From: Uliginosibacterium sp.
Lineage (GTDB): Bacteria; Pseudomonadota; Gammaproteobacteria; Burkholderiales; Rhodocyclaceae
Reading direction: 5' to 3'
Assembly (NCBI GenBank): GCA_016718265.1
Contig: JADKDZ010000008.1
Span: forward strand, 62,001 to 126,000
Length of the DNA: 64,000 bases
Shown: positions 42,638 to 51,398 of the stretch, piece after piece
Numbering within the stretch: the stretch's first letter is position 1
Layout of the letters: every line of letters starts with the position of its first letter
Notes under the pieces: generated by a model
What the model saw: only the letters and a program-made list of their open reading frames with translations
What the model was told of the DNA's origin: nothing
The model's database searches: none
Translations under genes and position numbers: made by a program

Positions 42638-42678
42638 CCTGCCTGAAGCGCCGCACTGGATAAGGATTTTCAGGCAGG
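42638..42678. terminator. Inverted repeat between convergent genes
   Basis: CCTGCCTGAA (42638-42647) and TTCAGGCAGG (42669-42678) are perfect complements separated by 21 bases, 15 bases after the stop of the lipoprotein gene and ahead of the convergent HD-GYP gene. It could terminate the rightward transcript; there is no T-run. Confidence 0.4.
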
Positions 42679-42782
42679 CAGGCTGTAGTTGCCCTATGAG
42701 AAAGCGTGATGGCAGGGGGTGGCTGCAAAAGCCCGCCTGGCGCGGCTCTTCGGGCAGCCATGCGTCGCCGCGCAGGCGGTCA

Positions 42783-44021
42783 CTACAGGATGCTCGCCTG
42801 AATGGTCTGGATCATGCGGCGCGTATCGCCCGTGTGCTTGGCCGGATCTTCGTGCGACACGATCCGATCAGCGCCGCCGCTGCCCATCGGACGTGACAGA
42901 TCAAGGTCGTAGGGTTCGACCGGGTGACCGGTCTTGGCGTTGAACACGACCCGCACGCGCGGCACGAGCAGGTTGTTGTCGTGCTGTTCAAGCACCACCG
43001 CAAGCCGTCCGGATTCCAGTCGGACCAGGGTACCGATCGGATAGATGCCGACGCAGCGAATGAAGGCTTGCACAAGCTTCGGGTCGAAATGGAAGGCGCT
43101 CCATTCATGGAGCTTGCGCAGCGCATCAGTCGCCGGGATGCCGCGGTGGTAGCAGCGATCAGCCGTGATCGCGTCGTAAACGTCGACGATCGAGGACATC
43201 CGCACGAGCTGCGGAATCTGGTCGGCGGGCAACTGGTCGGGATAGCCCTTCCCATCCATGCGCTCATGGTGGTGAAGCGTGATGTCGAGCGGGATCGGGC
43301 CGATCTCGGGGCTCTTGAGCAGGATTTCGTAGCCATCGCGCGGGTGGCGCTTGATGATTTCAAACTCCTCGTCGGTGAGTTTTCCGGGCTTGTTCAGCAC
43401 CTCGTCCGGCACGAGCGCTTTGCCTGTGTCATGTAAAAGCCCGCCCATACCGGCCAGTCGGGTGGTCTCGGAGTCGAGGTTCAAGGTGCGGCAAAACGCG
43501 ACCAGCAGCGCGCACACGCTGACGCAATGCAGAAAGGTGTAGTCGTCCTTGTTCTTGATTGTGAGCAGACCGACGATGGCGCCGCTATTGCGCAGGATCG
43601 ATTCCGTGATGCTCTCAACCATGCCATCGACCTGCTCCACCTCGACGGCGCGGCCGAGGCGGGCGTCGGCCATGACGTTGCGCACCAACTGCTGGGCGCG
43701 ACCTTTGATCGCCCGGGCGCGCTGGATTTCTTCGTCCCGCGAGACGCGCACGATCACCGGCGCCTGTGCGGTGGCGATCTCGATGATCTCCTTTTGCAGG
43801 GCTTCGCGAACTTCGTCTTCCGTGGGCGCATCGGGGACATCCAGGCCGCGATCGGTATCGATATAGATGTGGTGGATACCTGTTTCGACGATCTTCTGGA
43901 TCTGCTTGTCGCTGATGAGCTTGAACTGGTTTTTCAGAAAAGGATGGGTCAGCCAGTCGCAGTCCAGCTCGTGGATGAACATGCCTACCCGCAATTCCGA
44001 CGCCTGGATTCTTTTAATCAT
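42783..44021 (-). CDS. HD-GYP cyclic di-GMP phosphodiesterase with DUF3391
   Basis: The 412-residue cytoplasmic protein would hydrolyse c-di-GMP and so favour motility over biofilm. The N-terminal DUF3391 (residues about 5-130: 'ASELRVGMFIHELDCDW', 'HHIYIDTDRGLDV') precedes an HD-GYP domain with 'LAGMGGLLHDTGKALVP' (HD pair near 200), 'IIKRHPRDGYEILL' and 'HHERMDGKGYPDQL' (HHE and GYP motifs near 255). All metal-binding signatures appear present, so it is probably active. The start is the ATG at 44021; a GTG two codons earlier is possible. It is transcribed away from rnpB. Confidence 0.94.
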   Translation of the reverse strand: MIKRIQASELRVGMFIHELDCDWLTHPFLKNQFKLISDKQIQKIVETGIHHIYIDTDRGLDVPDAPTEDEVREALQKEIIEIATAQAPVIVRVSRDEEIQRARAIKGRAQQLVRNVMADARLGRAVEVEQVDGMVESITESILRNSGAIVGLLTIKNKDDYTFLHCVSVCALLVAFCRTLNLDSETTRLAGMGGLLHDTGKALVPDEVLNKPGKLTDEEFEIIKRHPRDGYEILLKSPEIGPIPLDITLHHHERMDGKGYPDQLPADQIPQLVRMSSIVDVYDAITADRCYHRGIPATDALRKLHEWSAFHFDPKLVQAFIRCVGIYPIGTLVRLESGRLAVVLEQHDNNLLVPRVRVVFNAKTGHPVEPYDLDLSRPMGSGGADRIVSHEDPAKHTGDTRRMIQTIQASIL

Positions 44022-44127
44022 GGGCACTACCGATCAGCGAACTGTTCTCTCGTCACCTGTTATCGGCAGCAATCGACGGGAGTTGACCCCTTCAGAATGT
44101 TTCCTGAGGGGCATCAGGCATAGCCCG

Positions 44128-44133
44128 TATAAT
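44128..44133 (+). promoter_or_regulatory. rnpB promoter -10 box
   Basis: A perfect TATAAT lies 7 bases before the RNA 5' end inferred at 44140. No matching -35 is evident at 17-base spacing (TGAGGG at 44105-44110), so recognition may rest on the consensus -10. Confidence 0.65.
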
Positions 44134-44139
44134 GGGCCC

Positions 44140-44571
44140 GGGAAGTTCGCCAGGCAGTCGCGCTGCACCATGTGTGCACCGAGGAAAGTCCGGGCCCCGC
44201 AGGGCAGGATGCCGGCTAACGGCCGGGCGCTATAAGTCGAAAGACCCAAGGCGACGGAAAGTGCAACAGAAAGCAAACCGCCGATGGCTCCGCAAGGAGA
44301 TCAGGTAAGGGTGAAACGGTGTGGGCCCTGGTGAAAATCAGGGCGCATGTTGTGCGTGAGCATGACTGGGTAAGAGCCCACCGCAGTCTCTGGTAACAGG
44401 GCTGGCACGGTAAACCCCATCCGGGGCAAGGCCAAATAGGGGGGTGTTGATGTGGCCCGCAGAGCCCCCGGGTAGGCTGCTAGAGCTTCACGGTAACGTG
44501 AAGCCGAGATGAATGACTGCCCCGCATCCGCAAGGATGCGCGACAGAACCCGGCTTATCGGCGAACTTCCC
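44140..44571 (+). ncRNA. rnpB: RNase P RNA (bacterial class A)
   Basis: The RNA component of RNase P trims 5' leaders from pre-tRNAs. Its ends GGGAAGTTCGCC (44139-44150) and GGCGAACTTCCC (44560-44571) pair to form P1. Universally conserved elements are in order: CAGGCAGTCGC, GAGGAAAGTCCGGGC near 44180 (CR I), GAAAGTGCAACAGAAAG near 44258, 'AGGTAAGGGTGAAACGGTG' near 44303, 'GGCAAGGCCAAATAGGGGG' near 44424, and the 3' 'CGACAGAACCCGGCTTAT' near 44541 (CR V). The length, about 432 nt, is normal for a betaproteobacterial type A RNA. Confidence 0.97.
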
Positions 44572-44980
44572 TTCTTCTTCACACAGTCCGCAGCACCGTC
44601 TAGCACGCGCGAGGCGGTCGGCGTGCTGACAGACGTTGCCAGAAAGCCTTGGCGGCGCCCTCCTCGGTCTGCCGTAGGGCCGTGATGCGCAAAGAACGCC
44701 ATCAGCGTGACAAATTTCTTAACGTCGAGCGACGGGTCGACTGGTAACGGCCCCCTTGCTGCGCATCGACGCATTCGCCTTCTCTGTCGAGAGTGATTGC
44801 AGCGCTTCCGCGGCTGCTGCGACGACCTCCCCCCTGCCCGAAGCGCCCTGATCACTCACGCAATAGCCGACTCGGCCGGCTTCTGGCGACTGCGCGTGCT
44901 TGTCGTTCACCGACCGCTGCGTTCTGCGCTGGTCGTCAGCGAACGCGTGTCTTGGAGGTTGTTTGGACTTCGGGCGAAAG
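44572..44980. other. Intergenic region between rnpB and mraZ
   Basis: This stretch of about 400 bases has no convincing gene. A minus-strand frame of 63 codons (44719-44910) exists but has no ribosome site or recognisable motif. The first bases after rnpB are T/C-rich (CTTCTTCTTC), which may assist termination of the RNA. Confidence 0.5.
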
Positions 44981-44981
44981 C

Positions 44982-45050
44982 TTGCTTGACGCCCTGTTGC
45001 TTCTTATCTAAAGTGGTGCAAAGTGGTGAAAAATGGAAAATAGTGGGTGA
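44982..45050 (+). promoter_or_regulatory. dcw promoter and MraZ operator array
   Basis: TTGCTT (44982-44987) and TATCTA (45005-45010) are spaced 17 bases. Immediately downstream, five units occur at an exact 10-base period from 45011: AAGTGGTGCA, AAGTGGTGAA, AAATGGAAAA, TAGTGGGTGA, TTGTGGGTTC, each with a (G/A)TGG core. Direct repeats of TGGG or AAAGTG at 10-base spacing are the known operator of MraZ, which binds its own promoter. MraZ autoregulation of the whole cluster is therefore expected. Confidence 0.8.
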
Positions 45051-45089
45051 TTGTGGGTTCTCCGGGGCCCGAGTTTGCGGAGGGTGGGC

Positions 45090-45539
45090 ATGTTTCAGGG
45101 CGCTACAGCGCTGAGTCTGGATGCGAAGGGGCGCTTGGCGATCCCTGCGCGGCATCGTGACGCCCTGACGGCTCAGTGCGGTGGAAATCTGGTCGTGACC
45201 GCACACCCGCATGGCTGCTTGCTGATCTATCCCTTGCCGGATTGGGAGCCCATTCGCGAACAGATTCTGGCCGCGCCAGGGCTGAACCAGCAGGCGGCAT
45301 TGCTCAAGCGTTTGCTCGTGGGTAATGCGCGTGACGAGGAAATGGATGCCGCGGGGCGTGTGCTGGTTGCACCGGAGTTGCGCGAGTGGGCGAAGCTCGA
45401 CAAGCAGGTTCGTCTGGTTGGACAAGGCAAGCACTTTGAGTTGTGGGCGGAAGACGCCTGGCTCAAGCAACAGGCAGAGGCCGCAGCATTGTTTGCGAGC
45501 GGGGAAATGCCTGTCGGTTTTGAAAACCTGTCGCTGTGA
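45090..45539 (+). CDS. mraZ: Transcriptional regulator MraZ
   Basis: The 149-residue AbrB-fold protein opens the cell-division cluster and represses it. Two SpoVT-AbrB/MraZ repeats are visible: 'ALSLDAKGRLAIPARHRDAL' (residues 8-27) and 'EEMDAAGRVLVAPELREWA' (about 85-103), each with the D..GR...P core. The ATG at 45090 follows GGAGGG; an earlier in-frame start at 45051 lies within the operator region and is rejected. It overlaps rsmH by 4 bases. Its likely operator is the 10-base repeat array just upstream. Confidence 0.96.
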   Translation: MFQGATALSLDAKGRLAIPARHRDALTAQCGGNLVVTAHPHGCLLIYPLPDWEPIREQILAAPGLNQQAALLKRLLVGNARDEEMDAAGRVLVAPELREWAKLDKQVRLVGQGKHFELWAEDAWLKQQAEAAALFASGEMPVGFENLSL

Positions 45540-46498
45540 GCGCAAACCTGGGGCATGTCACCGTTCTGCTCAATGAGGCGGTCGAAGCGCTTGCGATCCA
45601 GCCACAGGGCGTTTATGTCGATGCGACATTCGGGCGGGGCGGGCATAGCGGCAGGATTTTGAGCGCCTTGGGGCCGGAAGGGCGATTGATTGCGTTTGAC
45701 CGTGATCCGCGCGCCATTGAAGTGGGGCGGATGCTGAACGACGCACGCCTGACGCTGGTGCACGAGCCGTTCTCGGCGCTGGGGCCAAGCCTCGATGCGT
45801 TGGGGATAGAAAGCGTCGAAGGTGTGCTGATGGATCTGGGCGTGTCGTCTCCCCAGCTGGATGACCCCGCGCGCGGGATGAGTTTCAGGTTCGATGCGCC
45901 GCTCGATATGCGCATGGATACGACGCGTGGCGAATCGGCTGCGCAATGGCTGGCGCGGGCAACCGTTGCCGAAATCACAACAGTGCTGAGGGAATACGGT
46001 GAAGAACGGTTTGCTTATGCGATTGCAAAGGCGATTGATGCTTCTCGGGCGGGGGGGGATGTTGCAACCACTGGACAGCTTGCCTCGATCGTGGAAAAAG
46101 TCGTCTATACGCGCGAGCCGGGGCAGCACCCCGCGACGCGCACCTTCCAGGCTCTACGGATTTGCGTCAACCGCGAGCTTGAGGAGTTGTCGCTGACACT
46201 GCCTTCGGCGGTTCAGCGCTTGAAACCGGGGGGGCGTCTGGTGGTGATCGCATTCCACTCGCTGGAAGATCGCATCGTGAAGCGATTCATGCGTGATCAG
46301 TCACGCGCGCCCGCCTTGCCGCGTGGGCTGCCAATCCGCGAGTCAGAGCGTCCGAAGCCCGCGCTGAATCTGATCGGTGACTCCGTCAAGCCTTCCGCCG
46401 CTGAAGTAAAGGCCAACCCGCGGTCGCGCAGTGCGATCATGCGCGCCGCAGAACGCACAGAAGCCCCCTTACTGATGGGAAATGGGGGCTGCACGTGA
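45536..46498 (+). CDS. rsmH: 16S rRNA (cytosine1402-N4)-methyltransferase
   Basis: RsmH (MraW) methylates N4 of C1402, the same nucleotide whose ribose is modified by RsmI, encoded at 33939. The 320-residue protein shows 'HVTVLLNEAVEAL', the SAM loop 'VDATFGRGGHSGRIL' near residue 29, 'VLMDLGVSSPQLDDPARGMS' near 98, 'ARTFQALRICVNRELEEL' type helix near 205 and 'VVIAFHSLEDRIVKRF' near 237. The start is a GTG at 45536 overlapping the mraZ stop. It ends overlapping ftsL. Confidence 0.96.
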   Translation: MSANLGHVTVLLNEAVEALAIQPQGVYVDATFGRGGHSGRILSALGPEGRLIAFDRDPRAIEVGRMLNDARLTLVHEPFSALGPSLDALGIESVEGVLMDLGVSSPQLDDPARGMSFRFDAPLDMRMDTTRGESAAQWLARATVAEITTVLREYGEERFAYAIAKAIDASRAGGDVATTGQLASIVEKVVYTREPGQHPATRTFQALRICVNRELEELSLTLPSAVQRLKPGGRLVVIAFHSLEDRIVKRFMRDQSRAPALPRGLPIRESERPKPALNLIGDSVKPSAAEVKANPRSRSAIMRAAERTEAPLLMGNGGCT

Positions 46499-46776
46499 TC
46501 CGAGTGACGGCTGCTTTGGTGGCGGCAAGCGTTGCAAGTGCTTTGGGCGTGGTGGCTTCGCAGCACCAGTCGCGCAAGCTGGTGACTGAAATCGAGAAAG
46601 AGCAGGGCCGCACGCAGGCGCTCAAGATCGAGTGGGATCAATTGCAACTCGAGAGTGGCGCAGTCGGGGCTCGGCAACGCGTGGAGAAGATTGCGCGCGA
46701 ACAATTGAGAATGCGCTTGCCTGAGCATGACAATCAGATTGTGCTTGAGCCTCTGCCAGAGGTCTCCAGGCGATGA
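46495..46776 (+). CDS. ftsL: Cell division protein FtsL
   Basis: The 93-residue bitopic divisome protein has one N-terminal membrane helix (AALVAASVASALGVVASQH) followed by a leucine-zipper-like coiled coil ('EIEKEQGRTQALKIEWDQLQ'), through which it binds FtsB. FtsL then activates FtsWI. The 'IAREQLRMRLPEHDNQIVL' tail is typical of the proteobacterial family. It begins with a GTG at 46495 in a 4-base overlap with rsmH and overlaps ftsI by 4 bases. Confidence 0.92.
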   Translation: MIRVTAALVAASVASALGVVASQHQSRKLVTEIEKEQGRTQALKIEWDQLQLESGAVGARQRVEKIAREQLRMRLPEHDNQIVLEPLPEVSRR

Positions 46777-48512
46777 AGAAGTCCTATACATTCAATCACA
46801 ATCCGTTGTTGTCTGAACGCGTGCCTGTTTGGCGTGCGCGCTTTGTACTCATCTGTCTCCTGATGGGGTTTACGCTGCTGTTCGGGCGCGCCGTGTTTTT
46901 GCAGGGCGTCAATAATGAATTCCTGCAGCAAAAGGGCGAGTCGCGTTATGCGCGGACGCTGACCATGCCGGCGAATCGTGGCAAGGTGACGGACCGGCAT
47001 GGCGAGCCGCTGGCGATCAGTACGCCGGTCAAGTCGATCGCCGCGATCACCGATCTAGCACAGTTGAACGCTGCTCAGGTCGCGCTGCTCGCCAAGGCGC
47101 TGGAGATGCCGTCTGGAGAGGTCGCGAGACGGCTTGCGAGCAAACGCGATTTTGTATTTCTCAAGCGCGAGGTGTCACCGGACGAGGCGCAGCGAATTAC
47201 CAGTATGAATTTGCCTGGCATTCAGGCGCAGGAGGAATTCCGTCGCTACTATCCGGTTGGTGAAGTTGCATCGCATGTCATTGGCTTCACCAATGTGGAC
47301 GACAAGGGTCAAGAGGGGATCGAACTAGCACTGGAATCGGAGCTGGTTGGCAAGCCCGGGTCGCGCCGCGTCATCCGCAACCGTCGTGGCGAGGTCGTCG
47401 AAGATGTGGAGTCTATTCGCAACCCGCAGGATGGCCGCGATATCCCCCTCGCGCTGGATGCCAAGATTCAGTACCTGGCCTATTCAGCATTGAAACAGGC
47501 CGTGCGAGCCAACAAGGCCAAGGCAGGCGCTGTTGTAGTGCTTGACGCACGCACAGGCGAGATTCTTGCCTTGGTGAACAGCCCGACATTCAATCCCAAC
47601 AATCGGGTTCGCCTGTCCGGTGACCAGATCCGGAATCGGGTGTTTACCGACTCCTATGAGCCGGGATCGACGATGAAGCCCTTCGTTGCCGCAATGGCGC
47701 TTGAGTCTCACCGTTTCAAGCCGGACTCGCTGATCGACATCAACAACGGACGGCTGGTGATTGATGGGGCGGCAATCAGCGACTCTCATGGCGGGCATGC
47801 GTCGATGACCTTGACGCAGGTGATTCAGAAGTCGTCGAACATCGGCTCAGCGAAGTTGGCGCTGAGCTTCCCCGCAGAGCACATGTGGAATTTGTATGAC
47901 GCACTGGGTTTTGGCCAGCCACTGCGGCTGGGCTTTCCAGGTGAGGTAGGCGGGCGCTTGCGCCCGTACCGGAACTGGCGCCAGATCGAGCAAGCGACGA
48001 TGTCATACGGACACGGCGTTTCCGTCACCTTGATGCAGCTGGCGCATGCATACATGGTTTTCGCCCGCGACGGAGAGTTGTTGCCACTGTCCCTGACGCG
48101 TCTGGAGTCACCCCCGCTGCACGGCAAACGCGTATTCAGTCCTGAGGTCGCCAAGCAGGTCCGCACGATGCTGGAGACGGTGGTGGGAGAAGGTGGCACT
48201 GCGCCCAAAGCCGCGGTACCCGGCTATCGCGTGGGCGGCAAGACAGGCACGGCCTACAAGCTTGAAGGCGGGCGGTATACACGTAAGTACATCTCGTCCT
48301 TTGTTGGCGTGGCACCGATCTCTGATCCCCGCATCGTCGTGGCTGTGATGGTGGATGAACCGGGCGGCGATCAGCACTATGGCGGTGATGTGGCAGCGCC
48401 GGTTTTCTCGCAGATCACCGGAGCTACATTGCGCTGGATGGGGGTTCGTCCTGACGCGACGATCGTGCCGACGCAGGTCGCGCGCCTTGGAAAAGTCAAG
48501 GAGGATATGTGA
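46773..48512 (+). CDS. ftsI: Septal peptidoglycan transpeptidase FtsI (PBP3)
   Basis: The 579-residue class B penicillin-binding protein cross-links septal peptidoglycan. It has one N-terminal membrane helix ('FVLICLLMGFTLLFGRAVFL'), a pedestal domain from 'MPANRGKVTDRHGEPLAIS', and a transpeptidase domain with the active serine in 'YEPGSTMKPF' near 297, the SSN motif in 'KSSNIGSAKL' near 352 and 'GGKTGTAYKLEG' (KTG) near 490. All catalytic motifs are intact. It overlaps murE by 4 bases. Confidence 0.96.
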   Translation: MKKSYTFNHNPLLSERVPVWRARFVLICLLMGFTLLFGRAVFLQGVNNEFLQQKGESRYARTLTMPANRGKVTDRHGEPLAISTPVKSIAAITDLAQLNAAQVALLAKALEMPSGEVARRLASKRDFVFLKREVSPDEAQRITSMNLPGIQAQEEFRRYYPVGEVASHVIGFTNVDDKGQEGIELALESELVGKPGSRRVIRNRRGEVVEDVESIRNPQDGRDIPLALDAKIQYLAYSALKQAVRANKAKAGAVVVLDARTGEILALVNSPTFNPNNRVRLSGDQIRNRVFTDSYEPGSTMKPFVAAMALESHRFKPDSLIDINNGRLVIDGAAISDSHGGHASMTLTQVIQKSSNIGSAKLALSFPAEHMWNLYDALGFGQPLRLGFPGEVGGRLRPYRNWRQIEQATMSYGHGVSVTLMQLAHAYMVFARDGELLPLSLTRLESPPLHGKRVFSPEVAKQVRTMLETVVGEGGTAPKAAVPGYRVGGKTGTAYKLEGGRYTRKYISSFVGVAPISDPRIVVAVMVDEPGGDQHYGGDVAAPVFSQITGATLRWMGVRPDATIVPTQVARLGKVKEDM

Positions 48513-50011
48513 CGTCCCCACTGGCTTCCGCCATCATGGCGCTGATTCGTGCCGAAGGCGGTGATCCCAAGCGCGTTTGCGCGGATTCCCGCAAAGTACT
48601 GCCCGGCGATGTGTTTCTTGCCTACCCGGGCCATGCGAGCGACGGGCGCCGCTACATTCGCGACGCCATTGAAAAAGGCGCCGCGGCCGTGCTCTGGGAG
48701 CGCGAAGGTTTCGAATGGGATCCCTCTTTGCAGGTCGCAAATTTGCCCGTAGACCGGCTGCGCTGGTTGGTGAGCGACATTGCGGACGAAGTATGTGGGA
48801 GACCCTCTGATCGTCTCTGGATGGTTGGCGTGACGGGCACCAACGGCAAAACCTCGGTATCCCAGTGGGTGGCCAGGGCGTTCAATACACTGGGGCGGCG
48901 TTGTGCTGTGGTGGGCACGATGGGCTCTGGCTTTCCAGGGCGTTTGAGTGATGCACTGAATACGACGCCCGACGCTATCGCGCTGCAGCAAGACCTTGCA
49001 GCATTTCTTGAGCAAGGCGCCGATGCCGTGGCAATGGAAGTGTCGTCGATTGGTCTTGACCAGGGCCGTGTCGCCGGTATCCGGATGGATGTCGCAGTGT
49101 TCACCAATCTCACGCGCGACCATCTTGATTACCACCACTCGATGGAAGCCTACGCCGCCGCGAAGGCCAGGTTGTTTGATCTGCCCGGACTCAAGTCCGT
49201 CATTCTGAATTTCGACGACCTGATGGGCGTTGTCCAGGCCCGCAAAATGGCGGAGCGGAATCTTGACGTCATTGGCTACACCTTGATACCCGATAATGCG
49301 ACGGCGGCGCCTGCCAGCCGCGTGCTTATTGCCGATCAACTGCACGCGACGGCGCATGGCATGCGGTTCGTGGTGTGCTGTGAAGGCAAGCAAGCATCCA
49401 TGTCAGTCGGGCTTGTCGGGCAATTCAATGTATCGAACCTGTTGGCCGTTATCGCCGTCTTGATGGAGTCTGGATTCAGTTTTGAACAAGCGATTGAAAC
49501 CACCTCGGCCCTGACCCCTCCTGAAGGGCGTATGCAGACCTTGGGTGGCATTGGCGAGCCGATGGTCGTGGTCGACTATGCCCACACCCCCGATGCCCTG
49601 GAGCAGGCCTTGCTGGCGCTCAAGAATACCGTGGCGTCGCGCCAGGGAAAACTCTGCTGCGTCTTTGGCTGCGGGGGTGATCGCGATCCCGGTAAGCGAC
49701 CGCTGATGGGGGAGGTCGCCTCGCGGCTAGCCCAGCGGACGATCATTACCAGCGATAACCCGCGTAGTGAAGATCCTGCTCAGATCATTCTCCAGGTGCG
49801 TGAGGGCGCGCCATGCGCAGAAGAGATCCCGGACCGGGCGATCGCTATACGTCAGGCGATTCTGTCTGCGCATGCCAATGACGTTGTGTTGGTGGCTGGG
49901 AAAGGGCATGAGACTTACCAGGAAGTGGCGGGACTGCGACAGCACTTTAGTGACGCTGAACACGCGACTGCTGCACTCAAGGCATGGCGCGAAGGGCAGG
50001 GAGAGCGATGA
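48509..50011 (+). CDS. murE: UDP-MurNAc-tripeptide synthetase (meso-DAP adding)
   Basis: MurE adds meso-diaminopimelate to UDP-MurNAc-L-Ala-D-Glu. The 500-residue ligase has the ATP loop 'GVTGTNGKTSVSQWVA' near residue 109, 'TTPDAIALQQDL' near 153, 'VDYAHTPDALEQAL' near 352 and the specificity motif 'TSDNPRSEDP' near 410, whose DNPR sequence marks DAP addition, not lysine. It starts with a GTG at 48509 in overlap with ftsI and overlaps murF by 4 bases. Confidence 0.96.
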   Translation: MTSPLASAIMALIRAEGGDPKRVCADSRKVLPGDVFLAYPGHASDGRRYIRDAIEKGAAAVLWEREGFEWDPSLQVANLPVDRLRWLVSDIADEVCGRPSDRLWMVGVTGTNGKTSVSQWVARAFNTLGRRCAVVGTMGSGFPGRLSDALNTTPDAIALQQDLAAFLEQGADAVAMEVSSIGLDQGRVAGIRMDVAVFTNLTRDHLDYHHSMEAYAAAKARLFDLPGLKSVILNFDDLMGVVQARKMAERNLDVIGYTLIPDNATAAPASRVLIADQLHATAHGMRFVVCCEGKQASMSVGLVGQFNVSNLLAVIAVLMESGFSFEQAIETTSALTPPEGRMQTLGGIGEPMVVVDYAHTPDALEQALLALKNTVASRQGKLCCVFGCGGDRDPGKRPLMGEVASRLAQRTIITSDNPRSEDPAQIILQVREGAPCAEEIPDRAIAIRQAILSAHANDVVLVAGKGHETYQEVAGLRQHFSDAEHATAALKAWREGQGER

Positions 50012-51396
50012 TGATGCGGATGCGCGATGTGGCTGCGGCCGTGGGCGGCCTGTTGCAGGGCGACGACGTCAGCTTCTCTGCGGTCAGCACCGATACACGC
50101 GGCGACCTCAGCAATCAGCTCTTTGTAGCCTTGCGTGGCGAGCGCTTTGATGCGCACGCATTTCTGGCTGACGCTGCAGCGCAAGGTGCTGCCGGCGCGA
50201 TCGTTGAAAGAACTGCCGATCTCTCATGTATGCCAATAGGCTTTCCTGTCGTACTTGTGGAGGACAGTCGCCTGGCGCTTGGCGCACTTTCGGCCAACTG
50301 GCGCGAGCGTTTTTCCCTGCCCTTGATCGGCATCACGGGCAGCAATGGCAAGACCACTGTCAAAGAGATGTGCGCGGCAATCCTGCGGGCGCACTACCTG
50401 ACGGCCCCGGATACCGTGCTGGCGACGCAGGGCAACCTGAATAACGATATTGGCTTGCCCTTGATGCTGCTGCGCTTGCGCAGCCAGCACCGGGCGGCTG
50501 TCATAGAGATGGGAATGAATCACCCCGGGGAGATTGCGTACCTGGCCAAGCTTGCAGCGCCAACCGTTGCTGTCGTGACGAATGCGCAACGTGCGCACCT
50601 GGCCGGCATGGGCGCGTTGGAAGCGGTGGCGCGGGAGAAGGGCGCAATACTGGCTGCGCTGCGCACAGACGGTGTGGCGGTTATCAACGCGGACGATCCT
50701 CACAGCAGCTATTGGCGCGACCAATGCAAGGATGTCGAGTACCTGAGTTTCGGCTTCGACGCAAGCGCCGCCGTGCGGGTTAGATTCGACCCGCTTGCTT
50801 TCGGTAGTCGCGTGATACTGACGACGCCCGGCGGAGAAGTGGTTTTTCAACTCGATATTCCCGGTGCTCATAATGTCTGCAATGCCGCAGCTGCCGCTGC
50901 TGCGACACTCGCGGCGGGGGTGCCGCTGGAGGCTGTAGCGCGTGGCCTGGATAACTTCTCCGGGGCCAAGGGACGTCTGCAGGTTCGTCAGGCCAAGTCC
51001 GGTGCGATCGTGCTGGACGACACTTACAACGCAAATCCGGATTCGGTCAGGGCCGCTATTGATGTGCTTGCGGCGTCTGCCGGTAGAAAGATTCTGGTAC
51101 TCGGCGACATGGGTGAGATTGGCGAAATGAGTGCGCAGTACCACGATGAGATTGGTGGGTACGCAAAAAGCCAGGGCATTGATCGTTTATTTGCGCTGGG
51201 GGAACACAGCGCACTGGCCGCGCGGAATTTCGGCCCAGGGGGGGAGCACTTTGACTCCGTGACCGCGCTTGTCGCGGCACTTGAGCCCGCCCTGGCGCGT
51301 GATCTCGTTGTTCTGATCAAAGGTTCGCGCTTCATGCGCATGGAGCGGGTGTCCGATGCACTATCGGTCTCGCCAGACTATACGGATAAGGCATAA
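50008..51396 (+). CDS. murF: UDP-MurNAc-pentapeptide synthetase
   Basis: MurF attaches D-Ala-D-Ala to complete the UDP-MurNAc pentapeptide. In about 462 residues it shows 'FSAVSTDTRGDLSNQLFVAL' near 21, the P-loop 'GITGSNGKTTVKEMC' near 108, 'GNLNNDIGLPLMLLRL' near 142, 'VIEMGMNHPGEIAYLA' near 166 and 'LDDTYNANPDSVRAAI' near 336. I choose the first of two adjacent ATGs, at 50008, which overlaps the murE stop and has GGGAGAG upstream; an ATG at 49984 inside murE is rejected. Confidence 0.95.
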   Translation: MMMRMRDVAAAVGGLLQGDDVSFSAVSTDTRGDLSNQLFVALRGERFDAHAFLADAAAQGAAGAIVERTADLSCMPIGFPVVLVEDSRLALGALSANWRERFSLPLIGITGSNGKTTVKEMCAAILRAHYLTAPDTVLATQGNLNNDIGLPLMLLRLRSQHRAAVIEMGMNHPGEIAYLAKLAAPTVAVVTNAQRAHLAGMGALEAVAREKGAILAALRTDGVAVINADDPHSSYWRDQCKDVEYLSFGFDASAAVRVRFDPLAFGSRVILTTPGGEVVFQLDIPGAHNVCNAAAAAAATLAAGVPLEAVARGLDNFSGAKGRLQVRQAKSGAIVLDDTYNANPDSVRAAIDVLAASAGRKILVLGDMGEIGEMSAQYHDEIGGYAKSQGIDRLFALGEHSALAARNFGPGGEHFDSVTALVAALEPALARDLVVLIKGSRFMRMERVSDALSVSPDYTDKA

Positions 51397-51398
51397 CG

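Noticed and set aside
44301..44855. 184-codon minus-strand frame overlapping rnpB
   Set aside because: Most of it lies within the RNase P RNA, whose conserved elements are unmistakable.
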